Source: Streptomyces specialis
GTDB taxonomy: Bacteria > Actinomycetota > Actinomycetes > Streptomycetales > Streptomycetaceae
Reading direction: 5' to 3'
Length of the DNA stretch: 34,427 nt
Assembly: GCF_001493375.1 (NCBI RefSeq)
Contig: NZ_LN929765.1
Span: 1-34,427 of the forward strand
Made by a program: the position numbers and the translations under genes
Notes under the pieces: generated by a model
The model's database searches: none
Told to the model about the DNA's origin: nothing
What the model saw: the letters and a program-made list of their open reading frames with translations, nothing else
Shown here: piece by piece, positions 1 through 7,494 of the stretch
Layout of the letters: every line of letters begins with the position of its first letter
How positions within the stretch are numbered: the stretch's first letter is position 1

Positions 1-1058
1 GCCTCGGCGTCCTCGCCCGGCTCCACGACCAGGTCCGGAACGATCCCGTCGTCGTCCACCGTCCGGCCGGAGGGGGTCGCGTAGTGGCCCACGGTCAGCT
101 CGGCCACCGAGCCGTCGGGCTGCTCGCTCGGCATCTGGACCGTGCCCTTGCCGAACGTCCGCGAGCCGACGATCACCGCGCGGTTGCGGTCCTGGAGCGC
201 GCCGGTCAGCATCTCCGCCGAACTCATCGTGCCGCCGTCCACCAGCACCACCAGCGGGGTCGCCGTGTCACCGCCGGGCCTCGCGTGCAGGGCGTGCTGC
301 TCGCCGCGCACGTCGTAGGTCGCGACCAGACCGCCGTCGAGGAAGACGGACGCGGCGTCGGCCGCCTCGGTCAGCAGGCCGCCCGCGTTGCCCCGCAGGT
401 CCAGCAGGATGCCGTCGCCCTCGGGGGCGCTCTCCACGGCGGCGCGCAGCAGCTCGGCCGAGCCGCGCGTGAACGAGCCGACGTGGATGCGCGTGACGCC
501 GGGGACGTCCCGCGTCACGGTGACCGGCTCGACGGCGAGCGCGGCCCGTTCCACCTCGGTCTCCCAGCGCCGGCCGTCCCGTTCCAGACCGATGAGGACG
601 GTGCTGCCGGGCCCGGCCGCCTCCTCCTGGTCGCTGCCGCGCAGCCGGCTCACGGCGTCGGTGACGGGCCTGCCGTCGAGGCCGACGCCGTCGATCGTGC
701 GGATCTCGTCGCCCGGCCGGATGCCCGCCTCCTCGGCGGGGCTGCCGGCGTGGACCTCGCTGACCTCGATGCGGCCGTCGGCGGTGCGGATCACCGCTAT
801 GCCGGTCCCGACGTACTCGCCCTCCAGGCCGCGCGCGACCTCCTCGTACTCCTCGGCCGTGTACGCCGCCGACCACGGGTCGCCGCTGCGGCTGACCAAC
901 TGGCCCGCGTCGTCGGGCGACGAGAGTTCCGAGCCGTCGGCCGGCCCGGGCCAGGACCCGGTGGCCGCGCCGGCGACCAGGACTCCCGCGAAGACGCATG
1001 CCAGGGCCGCACCGCGCCGCACGGGGCGGGATGAAGTGATGTGACGCGGGCGTGACAT
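1..1058 (-). CDS. S41 family C-terminal processing peptidase (partial, C-terminus outside window)
   Basis: This is a secreted or membrane-anchored serine protease of the CtpA/Prc (S41) family, which trims or degrades proteins from their C-terminus outside the membrane. Reading from the ATG at 1058 gives 352 complete codons before the window edge. Residues 17-33 form a hydrophobic signal/anchor after an Arg-rich start. A PDZ domain covers about residues 82-170 (EYVGTGIAV, then SPAEEAGIRPGDEI). The protease core follows. Ser279 in GGTMSSAE and Lys304 in TFGKGTVQ are spaced 25 residues apart, as in the Ser-Lys dyad of E. coli Prc (S452/K477). The GNxGG turn reads GNAGG. It lies 78 bases downstream of ftsX on the same strand, the usual actinobacterial order ftsE-ftsX-protease-smpB, so it may share that transcript. 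The substrate is unknown. Confidence 0.93.
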   Translation of the reverse strand, partial: MSRPRHITSSRPVRRGAALACVFAGVLVAGAATGSWPGPADGSELSSPDDAGQLVSRSGDPWSAAYTAEEYEEVARGLEGEYVGTGIAVIRTADGRIEVSEVHAGSPAEEAGIRPGDEIRTIDGVGLDGRPVTDAVSRLRGSDQEEAAGPGSTVLIGLERDGRRWETEVERAALAVEPVTVTRDVPGVTRIHVGSFTRGSAELLRAAVESAPEGDGILLDLRGNAGGLLTEAADAASVFLDGGLVATYDVRGEQHALHARPGGDTATPLVVLVDGGTMSSAEMLTGALQDRNRAVIVGSRTFGKGTVQMPSEQPDGSVAELTVGHYATPSGRTVDDDGIVPDLVVEPGEDAE

Positions 1059-1136
1059 GGTGCGGAGTGTAGGACACAGATCGGGGGCGTACGGCAGGTG
1101 ACCTACGAAGCGGGCCGGAGATAAATCACAACCGGC

Positions 1137-2051
1137 TTACACCTTCAGGTACTTGAAGAGGGCGAAGAAAGCTGCCAAGGCCGGCATCAATGCCCCCGCC
1201 ACCAGGATCAGCGGCAGCACCGACAGCACGTGGTCCCAGCCGATGAACTCGATCGCCGGGATCTTCTCCGCCAGGAAGTTGTTGATCGCGAAGAACTTGA
1301 CCCCGACCAGCAGGAAGCACGCGAACACGGCGCCCAGCAGCCCCGCGATCGTCGCCTCCAGGATGAACGGGAGCTGGATGTAGAAGCTGGAGGCGCCCAC
1401 CAGCCGCATGATCCCCGTCTCGCGGCGGCGGCTGAAGGCGGAGACGCGCACGGTGTTGACGATCAGCAGCAGCGCCACCACCAGCATCAGCAGCATCAGG
1501 CCGACCGCCGCGTAGTTGACGCCGTTGAGCAGGTTGAACAGGTTCTCCAGCAACGAACGCTGGTCCGTCACGGACTGCACGCCGGGGCGGCCGGCGAACG
1601 CGGAGGAGATCACGTCGTACTTGGTCGGGTCCGTCAGCTTGATGCGGAACGACTCCTGCATCTGGTCCGGCGTGACCACGGCGGCGATGGGCGACTCCTG
1701 CTGCTGCTCCTGGTAGTGCTCGTACGCCTCCTCCGCCGACTCGTGGTAGACCTCCTCGACGATGTCGTACTCCAGCAGCTCCGCCTCGATCTCGTCCTTC
1801 TGCTCCTGGGTGACCGCGCCCCGGGAGCAGGCCGGGTCACCGGACTCGGCGTCGTTGGCGTTGCACAGGAAGATCGAGACCTCGACCCGGTCGTACCAGT
1901 AGTCCTCCATGCTGTTGACCTGCTGGCGGGCCAGGAGCGAGCCGCCGAACAGGGCGAGCGAGAGGGCCACGGAGACGATGACCGCGAGGGTCATCGTGAC
2001 GTTGCGGCGGAGACCGACGCCGATCTCCGACAGGACGAAGTGGGCGCGCAT
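1137..2051 (-). CDS. ftsX: Cell division protein FtsX (permease-like partner of FtsE)
   Basis: FtsX is the membrane half of the FtsEX complex, which uses ATP hydrolysis by FtsE to control peptidoglycan hydrolases outside the cell during division and growth. The 304-residue product has the family layout: a short cytoplasmic N-terminus, TM1 at about 19-40, an extracellular domain at about 41-176 carrying two cysteines (63 and 75), TM2 at about 179-200, TM3 at about 226-253 and TM4 at about 274-298, with a short cytoplasmic tail ending in YLKV. The extracellular domain is acidic and Gln/Glu-rich around residues 83-120. The gene starts 40 bases after the ftsE stop on the same strand, so the two are almost certainly co-transcribed. 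Length and topology are normal for Streptomyces. Confidence 0.97.
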   Translation of the reverse strand: MRAHFVLSEIGVGLRRNVTMTLAVIVSVALSLALFGGSLLARQQVNSMEDYWYDRVEVSIFLCNANDAESGDPACSRGAVTQEQKDEIEAELLEYDIVEEVYHESAEEAYEHYQEQQQESPIAAVVTPDQMQESFRIKLTDPTKYDVISSAFAGRPGVQSVTDQRSLLENLFNLLNGVNYAAVGLMLLMLVVALLLIVNTVRVSAFSRRRETGIMRLVGASSFYIQLPFILEATIAGLLGAVFACFLLVGVKFFAINNFLAEKIPAIEFIGWDHVLSVLPLILVAGALMPALAAFFALFKYLKV

Positions 2052-2091
2052 CGCGTCCTTCCAGTGCTTTCGTGCTTCCGTGCTTCGGAGG

Positions 2092-2781
2092 TCAGTGCTG
2101 GTAGCCGTACACGCCGCGCGACTGGTCGCGGACGAGGCGGCCCCGTTCGAGCTCGATCACGCGCTTGCGCATCTGGTCCACGATCTGCGAGTCGTGCGTC
2201 GCCATCACCACCGTGGTACCGGTGCGGTTGATGCGGTCGAGCAGCTTCATGATCCCGACGGAGGTCTGCGGGTCGAGGTTGCCGGTGGGCTCGTCGGCGA
2301 TGAGCAGCATCGGGCGGTTGACGAACGCGCGGGCGATCGCGACGCGTTGCTGCTCACCGCCGGACAACTCGCCCGGCATCCGCTCCTCCTTGCCGCCGAG
2401 GCCGACCAGATCGAGCACCTCGGGAACGGTCTTGCGGATCTGGCCGCGCGACTTCCCGATCACCTCCAGGGCGAACGCGACGTTCTCGGCCACGGTCTTG
2501 TTGGGCAGCAGCCTGAAGTCCTGGAAGACGCAGCCGAGCTGGCGGCGGACCTGGGGGACCTTCCAGTTGGAGAGCCGGCCGAGGTCCTTGCCGAGCACGT
2601 ACACGTTGCCGGTCGAGGCCCGCTCCTCCCGCAGTATCAGCCGCAGGAAGGTGGACTTGCCGGAGCCGGACGAGCCGACGAGGAAGACGAACTCGCCTCG
2701 TTCGACCTCCAGGGAGACGTCGTACAGCGCCGGCGCGTTCTGCCGGGGGTACGTCTTGGAGACATTGTCGAATCGGATCAC
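2092..2781 (-). CDS. ftsE: Cell division ATP-binding protein FtsE
   Basis: This 229-residue ABC ATPase powers FtsX. All ABC motifs are intact: Walker A GSSGSGKS at 36-43, Q-loop Gln87 (FQDFRLLPN), signature LSGGEQQR at 139-146, Walker B LLIADEP at 159-165 and the H-loop His196. The C-terminus VYGYQH is the form I know from streptomycete FtsE. The start is a GTG at 2781. No convincing Shine-Dalgarno sequence precedes it, so the leader may act through the hairpin at 2817-2835 or the transcript may begin close to the start. It is the first gene of the minus-strand ftsE-ftsX-protease unit and diverges from the small gene at 2995. Confidence 0.97.
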   Translation of the reverse strand: MIRFDNVSKTYPRQNAPALYDVSLEVERGEFVFLVGSSGSGKSTFLRLILREERASTGNVYVLGKDLGRLSNWKVPQVRRQLGCVFQDFRLLPNKTVAENVAFALEVIGKSRGQIRKTVPEVLDLVGLGGKEERMPGELSGGEQQRVAIARAFVNRPMLLIADEPTGNLDPQTSVGIMKLLDRINRTGTTVVMATHDSQIVDQMRKRVIELERGRLVRDQSRGVYGYQH

Positions 2782-2816
2782 GGTTACACCATGTCGGGGC
2801 TGGGTACGGGCGGTAA

Positions 2817-2835
2817 CACCCTCTGCGAGAGGGTG
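2817..2835. promoter_or_regulatory. Perfect inverted repeat in the ftsE leader
   Basis: Two 8-base arms, CACCCTCT (2817-2824) and AGAGGGTG (2828-2835), are exact reverse complements separated by GCG. The element is 35 bases upstream of the ftsE GTG, between divergent genes, where no terminator is needed. It could be an RNA hairpin in the ftsE leader or a DNA operator. No regulator can be assigned from sequence. Confidence 0.4.
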
Positions 2836-2994
2836 GCTCCCCCTCGTTGGGGCAGACCATACGCGAAGCGGCGCTCGGCGCGCAGTCGGCGTTCGAAGCC
2901 GCCCCCTTTGTCCGCCTCTGGCTCCGGGTTCTGCGATCCGGGCCCGCGCCTGGCACAGTAGGGAGCGAGGGGGGACATGAGAGGAGACGGTCGC

Positions 2995-3189
2995 ATGATC
3001 GCCGACTGGCTGGTGTGCGCGAACTGCACGGGGCGGGTGAGCGAGGGGCGCTGCGCCGTGTGCCGGGCGGAGCTGGCACGGCTGCGGGAGGCGCGCGGCC
3101 CGTGGGCCGTCCTGGGCAGCCCGGCGACCCTGATCGCCCTGCTGCTGACCCTGGCGGCCGTGGCGCTGCTGGTGGCCCGGCCGGCCTGA
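2995..3189 (+). CDS. Small membrane protein with a two-CxxC zinc-ribbon-like N-terminus
   Basis: The 64-residue product has a short N-terminal segment with two CxxC pairs ([16 protein letters not shown]), the spacing of a minimal zinc ribbon, followed by a basic linker and one C-terminal transmembrane helix (about residues 41-60, Leu/Ala-rich), ending in ARPA. I do not recognise a functional family name. I chose the ATG at 2995 because AGGAG sits 8 bases upstream (2982-2986); an in-frame ATG at 2977 would add six residues but has a poorly spaced ribosome site. It is transcribed away from ftsE and ends in a strong hairpin at 3199-3235. The likely topology is a cytoplasmic zinc-binding head with a tail anchor. 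The function is unknown. Confidence 0.75.
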   Translation: MIADWLVCANCTGRVSEGRCAVCRAELARLREARGPWAVLGSPATLIALLLTLAAVALLVARPA

Positions 3190-3198
3190 CAGACGTAC

Positions 3199-3235
3199 GA
3201 CGGGCCCGGAGCGACCGTGTCGCTCCGGGCCCGTC
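3199..3235. terminator. Bidirectional hairpin terminator (17-bp stem)
   Basis: Arms 3199-3215 and 3219-3235 are perfectly complementary over 17 bp with a 3-base loop. The hairpin lies between the convergent ends of the small membrane protein gene (stop at 3189) and the LAETG repeat protein gene (stop at 3252), so it can serve both. There is no U-tract, which is common for streptomycete terminators. Confidence 0.85.
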
Positions 3236-3251
3236 CCGTTGCCGTCAGCCG

Positions 3252-4025
3252 TCAGGCGGGGGTGCCGCCCTTGGTGGTGATCAGGCGCGGCAGGTAACGG
3301 AAGCCGACGCCGCCCGCGATCATGGTCGCGGCGCCGATGATCAGCAGAGTCTGGTTCGTGGAGGAACCGGTCTCGGCCAGCTCGCCCTGGTCCCCGGCGG
3401 GGCTGGGGGTGGTCTCGGTCAGGTCCTCGGTGGGGTCGTCCTGCTCGATCACGCCCTGGCCCTCGGTGTTCGGCTCGGGGCCACCGGCGGCGGAGCCGCC
3501 CTCGTTGACACCGGCCGGACCACCGGCGTCGGCACCGCCGTCGTCGGTGCCGCCCTGCTCAGCGCCACCCTGCTCGGTGCCACCCTGCTCGGTGCCACCC
3601 TGCTCGGCACCGCCCTGCTCGGCGCCACCCTGCTCGGTGCCACCCTGCTCGGCACCGCCCTGCTCGGCGCCACCCTGCTCGGCGCCACCCTGCTCGGCGC
3701 CACCTTCCTCGGCGCCACCCTCTTCGGCGCCACCTTCCTCGGCGCCACCCTCTTCGGCGCCACCTTCCTCGGCGCCACCCTCTTCGGCGCCACCTTCCTC
3801 AGCGCCACCCTGCTCGGCACCGCCCTGCTCGGCACCACCGATGCCGATGGCACCGCCGACGCTGACGCCACCGTTCAGGATGCCGCCCGGGTCCTCGGCC
3901 GTCGCCGCGGCCTTGGAGCTCGGGCTCGCCGTCGCCGTACCGACCACGGCGAGCGAGGCGCCCGCCGCGAAAACGGCTGCCGCGGCGACCCGCGCCATGT
4001 TGGCTCGCGTCTTGGGACTGGCCAT
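3252..4025 (-). CDS. LAETG-anchored cell-wall protein with pentapeptide Gly-Gly-Ala-Glu-Gln/Glu repeats
   Basis: This 257-residue protein has all parts of a sortase substrate. A signal peptide covers about residues 1-34 (ending near ATAS). A short spacer follows, then a low-complexity region at 63-157 made of 19 tandem pentapeptides GG(A/T)E(Q/E), with two degenerate copies ([10 protein letters not shown]) to 167. Next come a Pro/Glu/Thr-rich stalk, LAETG at 216-220, a hydrophobic helix at about 227-243, and a basic tail ending KGGTPA. LAxTG is the motif used by class E sortases of Streptomyces, which would link the protein to peptidoglycan after Thr219. The ATG at 4025 has AGGGGG about 11 bases upstream; a longer reading to 4910 is antisense-like prfB shadow and was not used. 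The mature repeat region is strongly acidic and has no Cys or aromatic residue. The role is unknown; a surface spacer or adhesive coat protein is an inference. Confidence 0.88.
   Translation of the reverse strand: MASPKTRANMARVAAAAVFAAGASLAVVGTATASPSSKAAATAEDPGGILNGGVSVGGAIGIGGAEQGGAEQGGAEEGGAEEGGAEEGGAEEGGAEEGGAEEGGAEEGGAEQGGAEQGGAEQGGAEQGGTEQGGAEQGGAEQGGTEQGGTEQGGAEQGGTDDGGADAGGPAGVNEGGSAAGGPEPNTEGQGVIEQDDPTEDLTETTPSPAGDQGELAETGSSTNQTLLIIGAATMIAGGVGFRYLPRLITTKGGTPA
3525..3839 (-). repeat. 15-base tandem repeat array encoding GG(A/T)E(Q/E)
   Basis: Twenty-one consecutive 15-base units lie inside the LAETG gene: 19 clear copies (3555-3839) plus two degenerate copies at the C-terminal side (3525-3554). 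Seven consecutive copies in the N-terminal part end in Glu and the others in Gln, so variants are blocked rather than mixed, as expected from local duplication. Because the unit is a multiple of three, gain or loss of copies keeps the frame. Confidence 0.95.
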
Positions 4026-4174
4026 GTGTCCACTACCCCCTGTAGCTGCTGTTCGTCTGGTGACAGTGTTCCGTCTGTGGGGCAGCCTCACGCAAGGGCG
4101 GCGACGGCGCAGGGGGCATTCGGATCGGTTCCGACCCGGCCCCCGCGCAACACGCGCCCCAGAACTTAGGCATG

Positions 4175-4226
4175 CCGGACGAACAGCTTTGCTGTTGATC
4201 GCATACGCGTCAAGCAGGATGTCCGG
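4175..4226. promoter_or_regulatory. Nested inverted repeats between prfB and the LAETG gene
   Basis: The 236-base gap between the prfB stop and the LAETG gene start contains a perfect 6-bp hairpin AACAGC-TTT-GCTGTT (4182-4196) inside a wider pair CCGGAC (4175-4180) and GTCCGG (4221-4226). It could end prfB transcription or form part of the promoter or leader of the LAETG gene. I found no convincing -35/-10 pair. Confidence 0.35.
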
Positions 4227-4261
4227 TAAGTGCCCTACGCGTGGTGATAGTTGCGTGAAGG

Positions 4262-5368
4262 TTACTTCTCCCGCTGTTTCCGCCAGCGGATTCCCGCTTC
4301 CAGGAAGTCGTCGATATCGCCGTCCAGGACGCCCTGGGGATTGCCGACTTCGTGTTCCGTGCGCAGGTCCTTGACCATCTGGTACGGCTGGAGCACGTAA
4401 CTGCGCATCTGGTTGCCCCAGGAGTTGCCCCCGTCGCTCTTCAGGGCGTCCATCTTCGCCTGCTCCTGGGCCCGTTGGTGGGCCAGCAGACGCGACTGGA
4501 GCACGCGCATGGCGGCGGCGCGGTTCTGGATCTGGGACTTCTCGTTCTGGCAGGAGACCACGATGCCGGTCGGGAGGTGGGTGATCCGGACCGCGGAGTC
4601 CGTGGTGTTGACCGACTGACCGCCCGGGCCCGAGGAGCGGAAGACGTCCACGCGGATCTCGTTCTCCGGCACCTCGATGTGGTCGGTCTGCTCCACCACC
4701 GGCAGCACCTCGACCCCGGCGAACGACGTCTGGCGACGGCCCTGGTTGTCGTAGGGGGAGATGCGGACCATCCGGTGCGTGCCCTGCTCGACGGAGAGCG
4801 TGCCGTACGCGTAGGGCGCCTTGACCGCGAACGTGGTCGACTTGATGCCGGCCTCCTCGGCGTACGAGGTGTCCAGCACCTCCGTCGGGTAGCCCTTGCG
4901 CTCGGCCCACCGCAGGTACATCCGCTGCAACTGCTCGGCGAAGTCCGCCGCGTCCACGCCGCCCGCCTCCGCGCGGATGCTGATCATGGCCTCGCGCTGG
5001 TCGTACTCGCCCGACAGCAGCGTGCGGACCTCCAGCTCGGCCACCGCCTTGCGCACCGAGTCCAGCTCGGCCTCGGCCTCGTGGCGGGCGTCGGCGTCGC
5101 TCTCGGTCTCGGCCAGCTCGAAGAGCACCTCGACGTCCTCGATCCGGCCGCGCAGCTCCTCGATCTTGCGGAGCTGGCCCTGGAGCAGCGAGAGCCTGCT
5201 GGTCACCTGCTGGGCGCTCTCCGGGTCGTCCCAGAGGCTGGGCGCCGCGGCCTGCTCCTCCAGCTCGGCGATGTCCGCCCTGAGCCGGTCGAGGTCGATC
5301 ACGGCCTCGATCGACTCCATGGTGGAGGTGAGGGATTTGAGAGCTTCGGATACATCGAGGACTGCCAC
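4262..5368 (-). CDS. prfB: Peptide chain release factor 2 (RF2)
   Basis: RF2 ends translation at UGA and UAA. The 368-residue product has the N-terminal helical domain (coiled-coil-like, about residues 1-110), the decoding domain, the GGQ domain and a C-terminal helix. The start is GTG at 5368, giving [12 protein letters not shown], the usual streptomycete N-terminus, with GGAGG directly upstream. The frame is continuous, so there is no programmed frameshift as in E. coli. Two positions are unusual. The recognition tripeptide, normally SPF, reads SPY (codons TCC CCC TAC) in [15 protein letters not shown]. The catalytic loop reads [13 protein letters not shown], with Ser after GGQ, where I recall Gly in streptomycete RF2 and His in E. 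coli RF2. The GGQ glutamine is intact. It starts 23 bases after the pkaB stop and may be co-transcribed with it. Confidence 0.96.
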   Translation of the reverse strand: MAVLDVSEALKSLTSTMESIEAVIDLDRLRADIAELEEQAAAPSLWDDPESAQQVTSRLSLLQGQLRKIEELRGRIEDVEVLFELAETESDADARHEAEAELDSVRKAVAELEVRTLLSGEYDQREAMISIRAEAGGVDAADFAEQLQRMYLRWAERKGYPTEVLDTSYAEEAGIKSTTFAVKAPYAYGTLSVEQGTHRMVRISPYDNQGRRQTSFAGVEVLPVVEQTDHIEVPENEIRVDVFRSSGPGGQSVNTTDSAVRITHLPTGIVVSCQNEKSQIQNRAAAMRVLQSRLLAHQRAQEQAKMDALKSDGGNSWGNQMRSYVLQPYQMVKDLRTEHEVGNPQGVLDGDIDDFLEAGIRWRKQREK

Positions 5369-5391
5369 GCCTCCAGCGTAACCGCTGGAAC

Positions 5392-6666
5392 TCAGGGGAC
5401 GCCCGGCTCGTCGACTTCCCGCACGCCCGGGGCGTGCCCGCCGTCGCCTTCCCCGCCGTCCCCGCCGCCGGCCCGGAAGAGCCAGCCGCCCAGCACGCCC
5501 GCTCCCACCAGCCCGGCGGCCGTGATCGCCAGCCGCCGCCTGCGGCGGGCCGCGGCGCCGTGCTGGGCGGAACCGGCCCGGGGCTGGCCGGGGGCGCGCG
5601 CGACGCGGGCCGTGCCGTTCGCGCCGCCCGCCAGCTCGTCGGCGTCCGGGACGCGCATCCGGGTGTGCGTCGCCCGCTCCGAGTCGGGCGTCGAGGCGCG
5701 CACCAACGGGACGGCGGTGCGGGACGCGGCGCCGGGCGCGGTCCCGGCGCCGGGCGTCCCGGCGCGCACGGCGGCGGTGGGCGCCGCCTCGGCGGGCGGC
5801 TCGTCGGCCGCGGCGGCGAGCGGGTCGCCGATGTCCAGCGGGGGCAGACCGGCCAGGGCGGGCTGGATCTCGCGCAGCCGGGACGCCAGCTCCACGGCGC
5901 GCAGCCGGGAGGCGGGCGCCTTGGCCAGGCACTGCTGGATCAGCTCCCACAGCTCGCGCGGCAGGCCGGGAAGCTCGGCGGCGGTCTCGGTGACCTGCCG
6001 GCGCAGGACGGCCCCCGGGTGGCCGCCGCCGAACGGGGTGAACCCGGCCAGCAGCTCGTACAGCACGGTGACCAGCGCGTAGATGTCCACGGCGGCGCGC
6101 GGCGGGAGGCCCTCGACGATTTCGGGGGCCATGTAGTCCGGGGTGCCGACGACGCCGCCCCGGCCGCCGTGCCGGGGCTCGTCGATGAGCTTGGCGACGC
6201 CGAAGTCGGTGAGCAGGGCCCTGGGCTCCCGCGAGGTGGTGTCCAGCAGGATGTTCTCCGGCTTCACGTCCCGGTGCACGATGCCCGCGGCGTGCGCGAC
6301 GGCCAGCCCGGCGGCGACGCCCGCGGTGATCGCGACGGCCTCGTGCGGGGTGAGGCGCCGCTCGCGTTCGAGGTGGCGGCGCAGGTCCGGGCCGCGGACC
6401 AGGTCCATCACCAGGGCGATGTCGCGGACGTCGGGGCCGCCGATGACGAGGTCGCGGACGCCGACGATATGGGGGTGCTCCAGGCCGAGGAGGGCGTGCC
6501 GTTCATGGGCGAAGCGCTCGGCGAGGTCGGGGTCCGCGGCGAGGTCCTCCCGGAGGACCTTGATGGCGACGGGGCCGCCGGGCCCCTCCCCGAGCCACAC
6601 CGTGCCGGCGCTGCCGCGGCCGAGCACACGGTGGGCGGTGTAGTGGCTGCCGATGTTCCGTGCCAT
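5392..6666 (-). CDS. pkaB: Eukaryotic-type Ser/Thr protein kinase, PkaB-like
   Basis: The 424-residue product has an N-terminal kinase domain (about residues 9-270) with all catalytic motifs: glycine loop GRGSAG, Lys36 in [14 protein letters not shown] with Asp133, DFG at 154-156 and APE at 180-182. After the kinase comes a long Ala/Pro-rich linker, an Arg run, and a single transmembrane helix ([16 protein letters not shown]) about 40 residues from the end, with a short Gly-rich acidic tail outside. There are no PASTA repeats, so it is not a PknB-type wall sensor. Position next to a second kinase and prfB matches the pkaA-pkaB pair of S. coelicolor as I recall it. The start is an ATG; an upstream inverted-repeat region (6707-6780) separates it from pkaA. 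Confidence 0.93.
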   Translation of the reverse strand: MARNIGSHYTAHRVLGRGSAGTVWLGEGPGGPVAIKVLREDLAADPDLAERFAHERHALLGLEHPHIVGVRDLVIGGPDVRDIALVMDLVRGPDLRRHLERERRLTPHEAVAITAGVAAGLAVAHAAGIVHRDVKPENILLDTTSREPRALLTDFGVAKLIDEPRHGGRGGVVGTPDYMAPEIVEGLPPRAAVDIYALVTVLYELLAGFTPFGGGHPGAVLRRQVTETAAELPGLPRELWELIQQCLAKAPASRLRAVELASRLREIQPALAGLPPLDIGDPLAAAADEPPAEAAPTAAVRAGTPGAGTAPGAASRTAVPLVRASTPDSERATHTRMRVPDADELAGGANGTARVARAPGQPRAGSAQHGAAARRRRRLAITAAGLVGAGVLGGWLFRAGGGDGGEGDGGHAPGVREVDEPGVP

Positions 6667-6706
6667 GGCGTGAGGCTACGACGCCGGTCCGTCGACGGCG
6701 GGACAC

Positions 6707-6780
6707 CATGCCCGCCTTGCCCGTTTTTATGGGCATGCCTCGGAGAAATCTCACCCCCGTAAGTCGATAAATCCCCGAGG
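6707..6780. promoter_or_regulatory. Two inverted repeats in the pkaA-pkaB gap
   Basis: The 124-base gap carries CATGCCC (6707-6713) paired with GGGCATG (6731-6737), and CCTCGG (6738-6743) paired with CCGAGG (6775-6780). The segment between is unusually AT-rich for this genome. It probably holds the pkaB promoter, a pkaA terminator, or both; I could not fit a clean -35/-10. Confidence 0.35.
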
Positions 6781-7246
6781 CCGCCCGCGGTCACTGGTTG
6801 TCGGGAACGCTGTTCTCGATGTCGTTCTGGATGTCCTCGCCGGTCCGCTGCGCCTCTTCGATCAGGCCGAGCATTTCCCGGACCTCGTCGTACCAGTCGG
6901 TGACGGTGTCCCAGAAACTACGGCCGTCGGCGATCCAGTCCTGAAGGGGCGTGAAGTTCCACACCAGGAAGACGACGACCGCCAGAATCAGCAGCATGAA
7001 CAGGCAGCCCTTCAGGCACCCCAGACCGGGGATGCGCATCGGGTTGGCGCTGCGCGACCGGCCGCGCGGCTCGGGGGCGCGGCGCGACGGCGGCTCCTGG
7101 TACGGCGGCGGCACCGGGCGCTGATACTGCTGCGGCGGCGGGTACTGCTGCGGCTGGTGGTACTGCTGGGGCTGCTGGTACTGCTGCGGCTGCGGGTAGC
7201 CGTACCCCTGCTGCGGCGGGGGCGGCTCGGGCCGGCGCCGCTGCGG

Positions 7247-7312
7247 CTGTTTTTTTTACACATCTCCCAGCCCCCGGGACAGGCAGGAAATTTGTATGCC
7301 GGCTTCCGCTTG
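7247..7312 (+). other. Untrimmed Nextera i7/P7 adapter (assembly artefact)
   Basis: 7247-7280 matches 28 of 34 bases of the Nextera read-through sequence that begins CTGTCTCTTATACACATCT and ends with the i7-side GAGAC. 7281-7288 (AGGCAGGA) matches 7 of 8 bases of index N703 (AGGCAGAA). 7289-7312 matches 19 of 24 bases of the P7 tail that ends GCCGTCTTCTGCTTG. Order and spacing are exactly those of a library molecule. It is followed by a poly-A run (7314-7322). Confidence 0.96.
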
Positions 7313-7461
7313 CAAAAAAAAACAACTGTACCTCAACCAACCATTGGAACCCACCCGTCAACATTGACTCATTTACCGCAACTGTGACTGATCCGCGTCG
7401 TGCGCGGTGGCGTGTCTGGGCCGTCGCGCACGGTCCACTGACGCCCCCCCCCCCCCCCCCC
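7313..7461. other. Post-adapter noise and 18-base C run (assembly artefact)
   Basis: After the P7 tail comes poly-A (7314-7322), then about 70 bases of low-GC sequence unlike the rest of the window, then GC-rich unassigned bases, then 18 consecutive C (7444-7461). Read from the other strand the last element is poly-G directly after an adapter, the pattern of dark cycles on two-colour Illumina instruments. No gene or signal should be annotated here. Confidence 0.85.
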
Positions 7462-7494
7462 TCGCCGGCAGCGTCGGATGTGTATAAGAGCCAG
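7462..7494 (+). other. Nextera i5-side adapter with Tn5 mosaic end (assembly artefact)
   Basis: These 33 bases match 30 of 33 positions of the Nextera read 1 adapter, which starts TCGTCGGCAGCGTC and ends in the 19-base Tn5 mosaic end AGATGTGTATAAGAGACAG. All three mismatches change A/T to G/C. The true pkaA sequence resumes at 7495. Translated on the minus strand it gives LLYTSDAAGE, close to a peptide known from adapter-contaminated database entries. Confidence 0.97.

Noticed and set aside
3525..3839. CRISPR-like repeat array
   Set aside because: The 15-base units are directly adjacent with no spacers and encode an in-frame pentapeptide repeat.
4026..4910. Longer N-terminus for the LAETG protein reading back into prfB
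   Set aside because: It would place about 295 residues without similarity before a textbook signal peptide, antisense-like to no benefit; ATG 4025 has a ribosome site.
4262..5368. Programmed frameshift in prfB
   Set aside because: The reading frame is continuous from GTG to stop with no internal UGA.
7250..7257. T run as a terminator in the kinase gene
   Set aside because: It lies inside the degenerate i7 adapter copy.
7444..7461. C18 tract as a phase-variation switch or G-quadruplex in the kinase gene
   Set aside because: It directly abuts an adapter and fits poly-G dark cycles, so it is not genomic.
7462..7494. Possible real Tn5 or related transposon insertion in pkaA (mosaic end present)
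   Set aside because: The mosaic end is joined to Illumina adapter, index and P5/P7 tails, with no transposase, no second mosaic end in transposon orientation and no target duplication.
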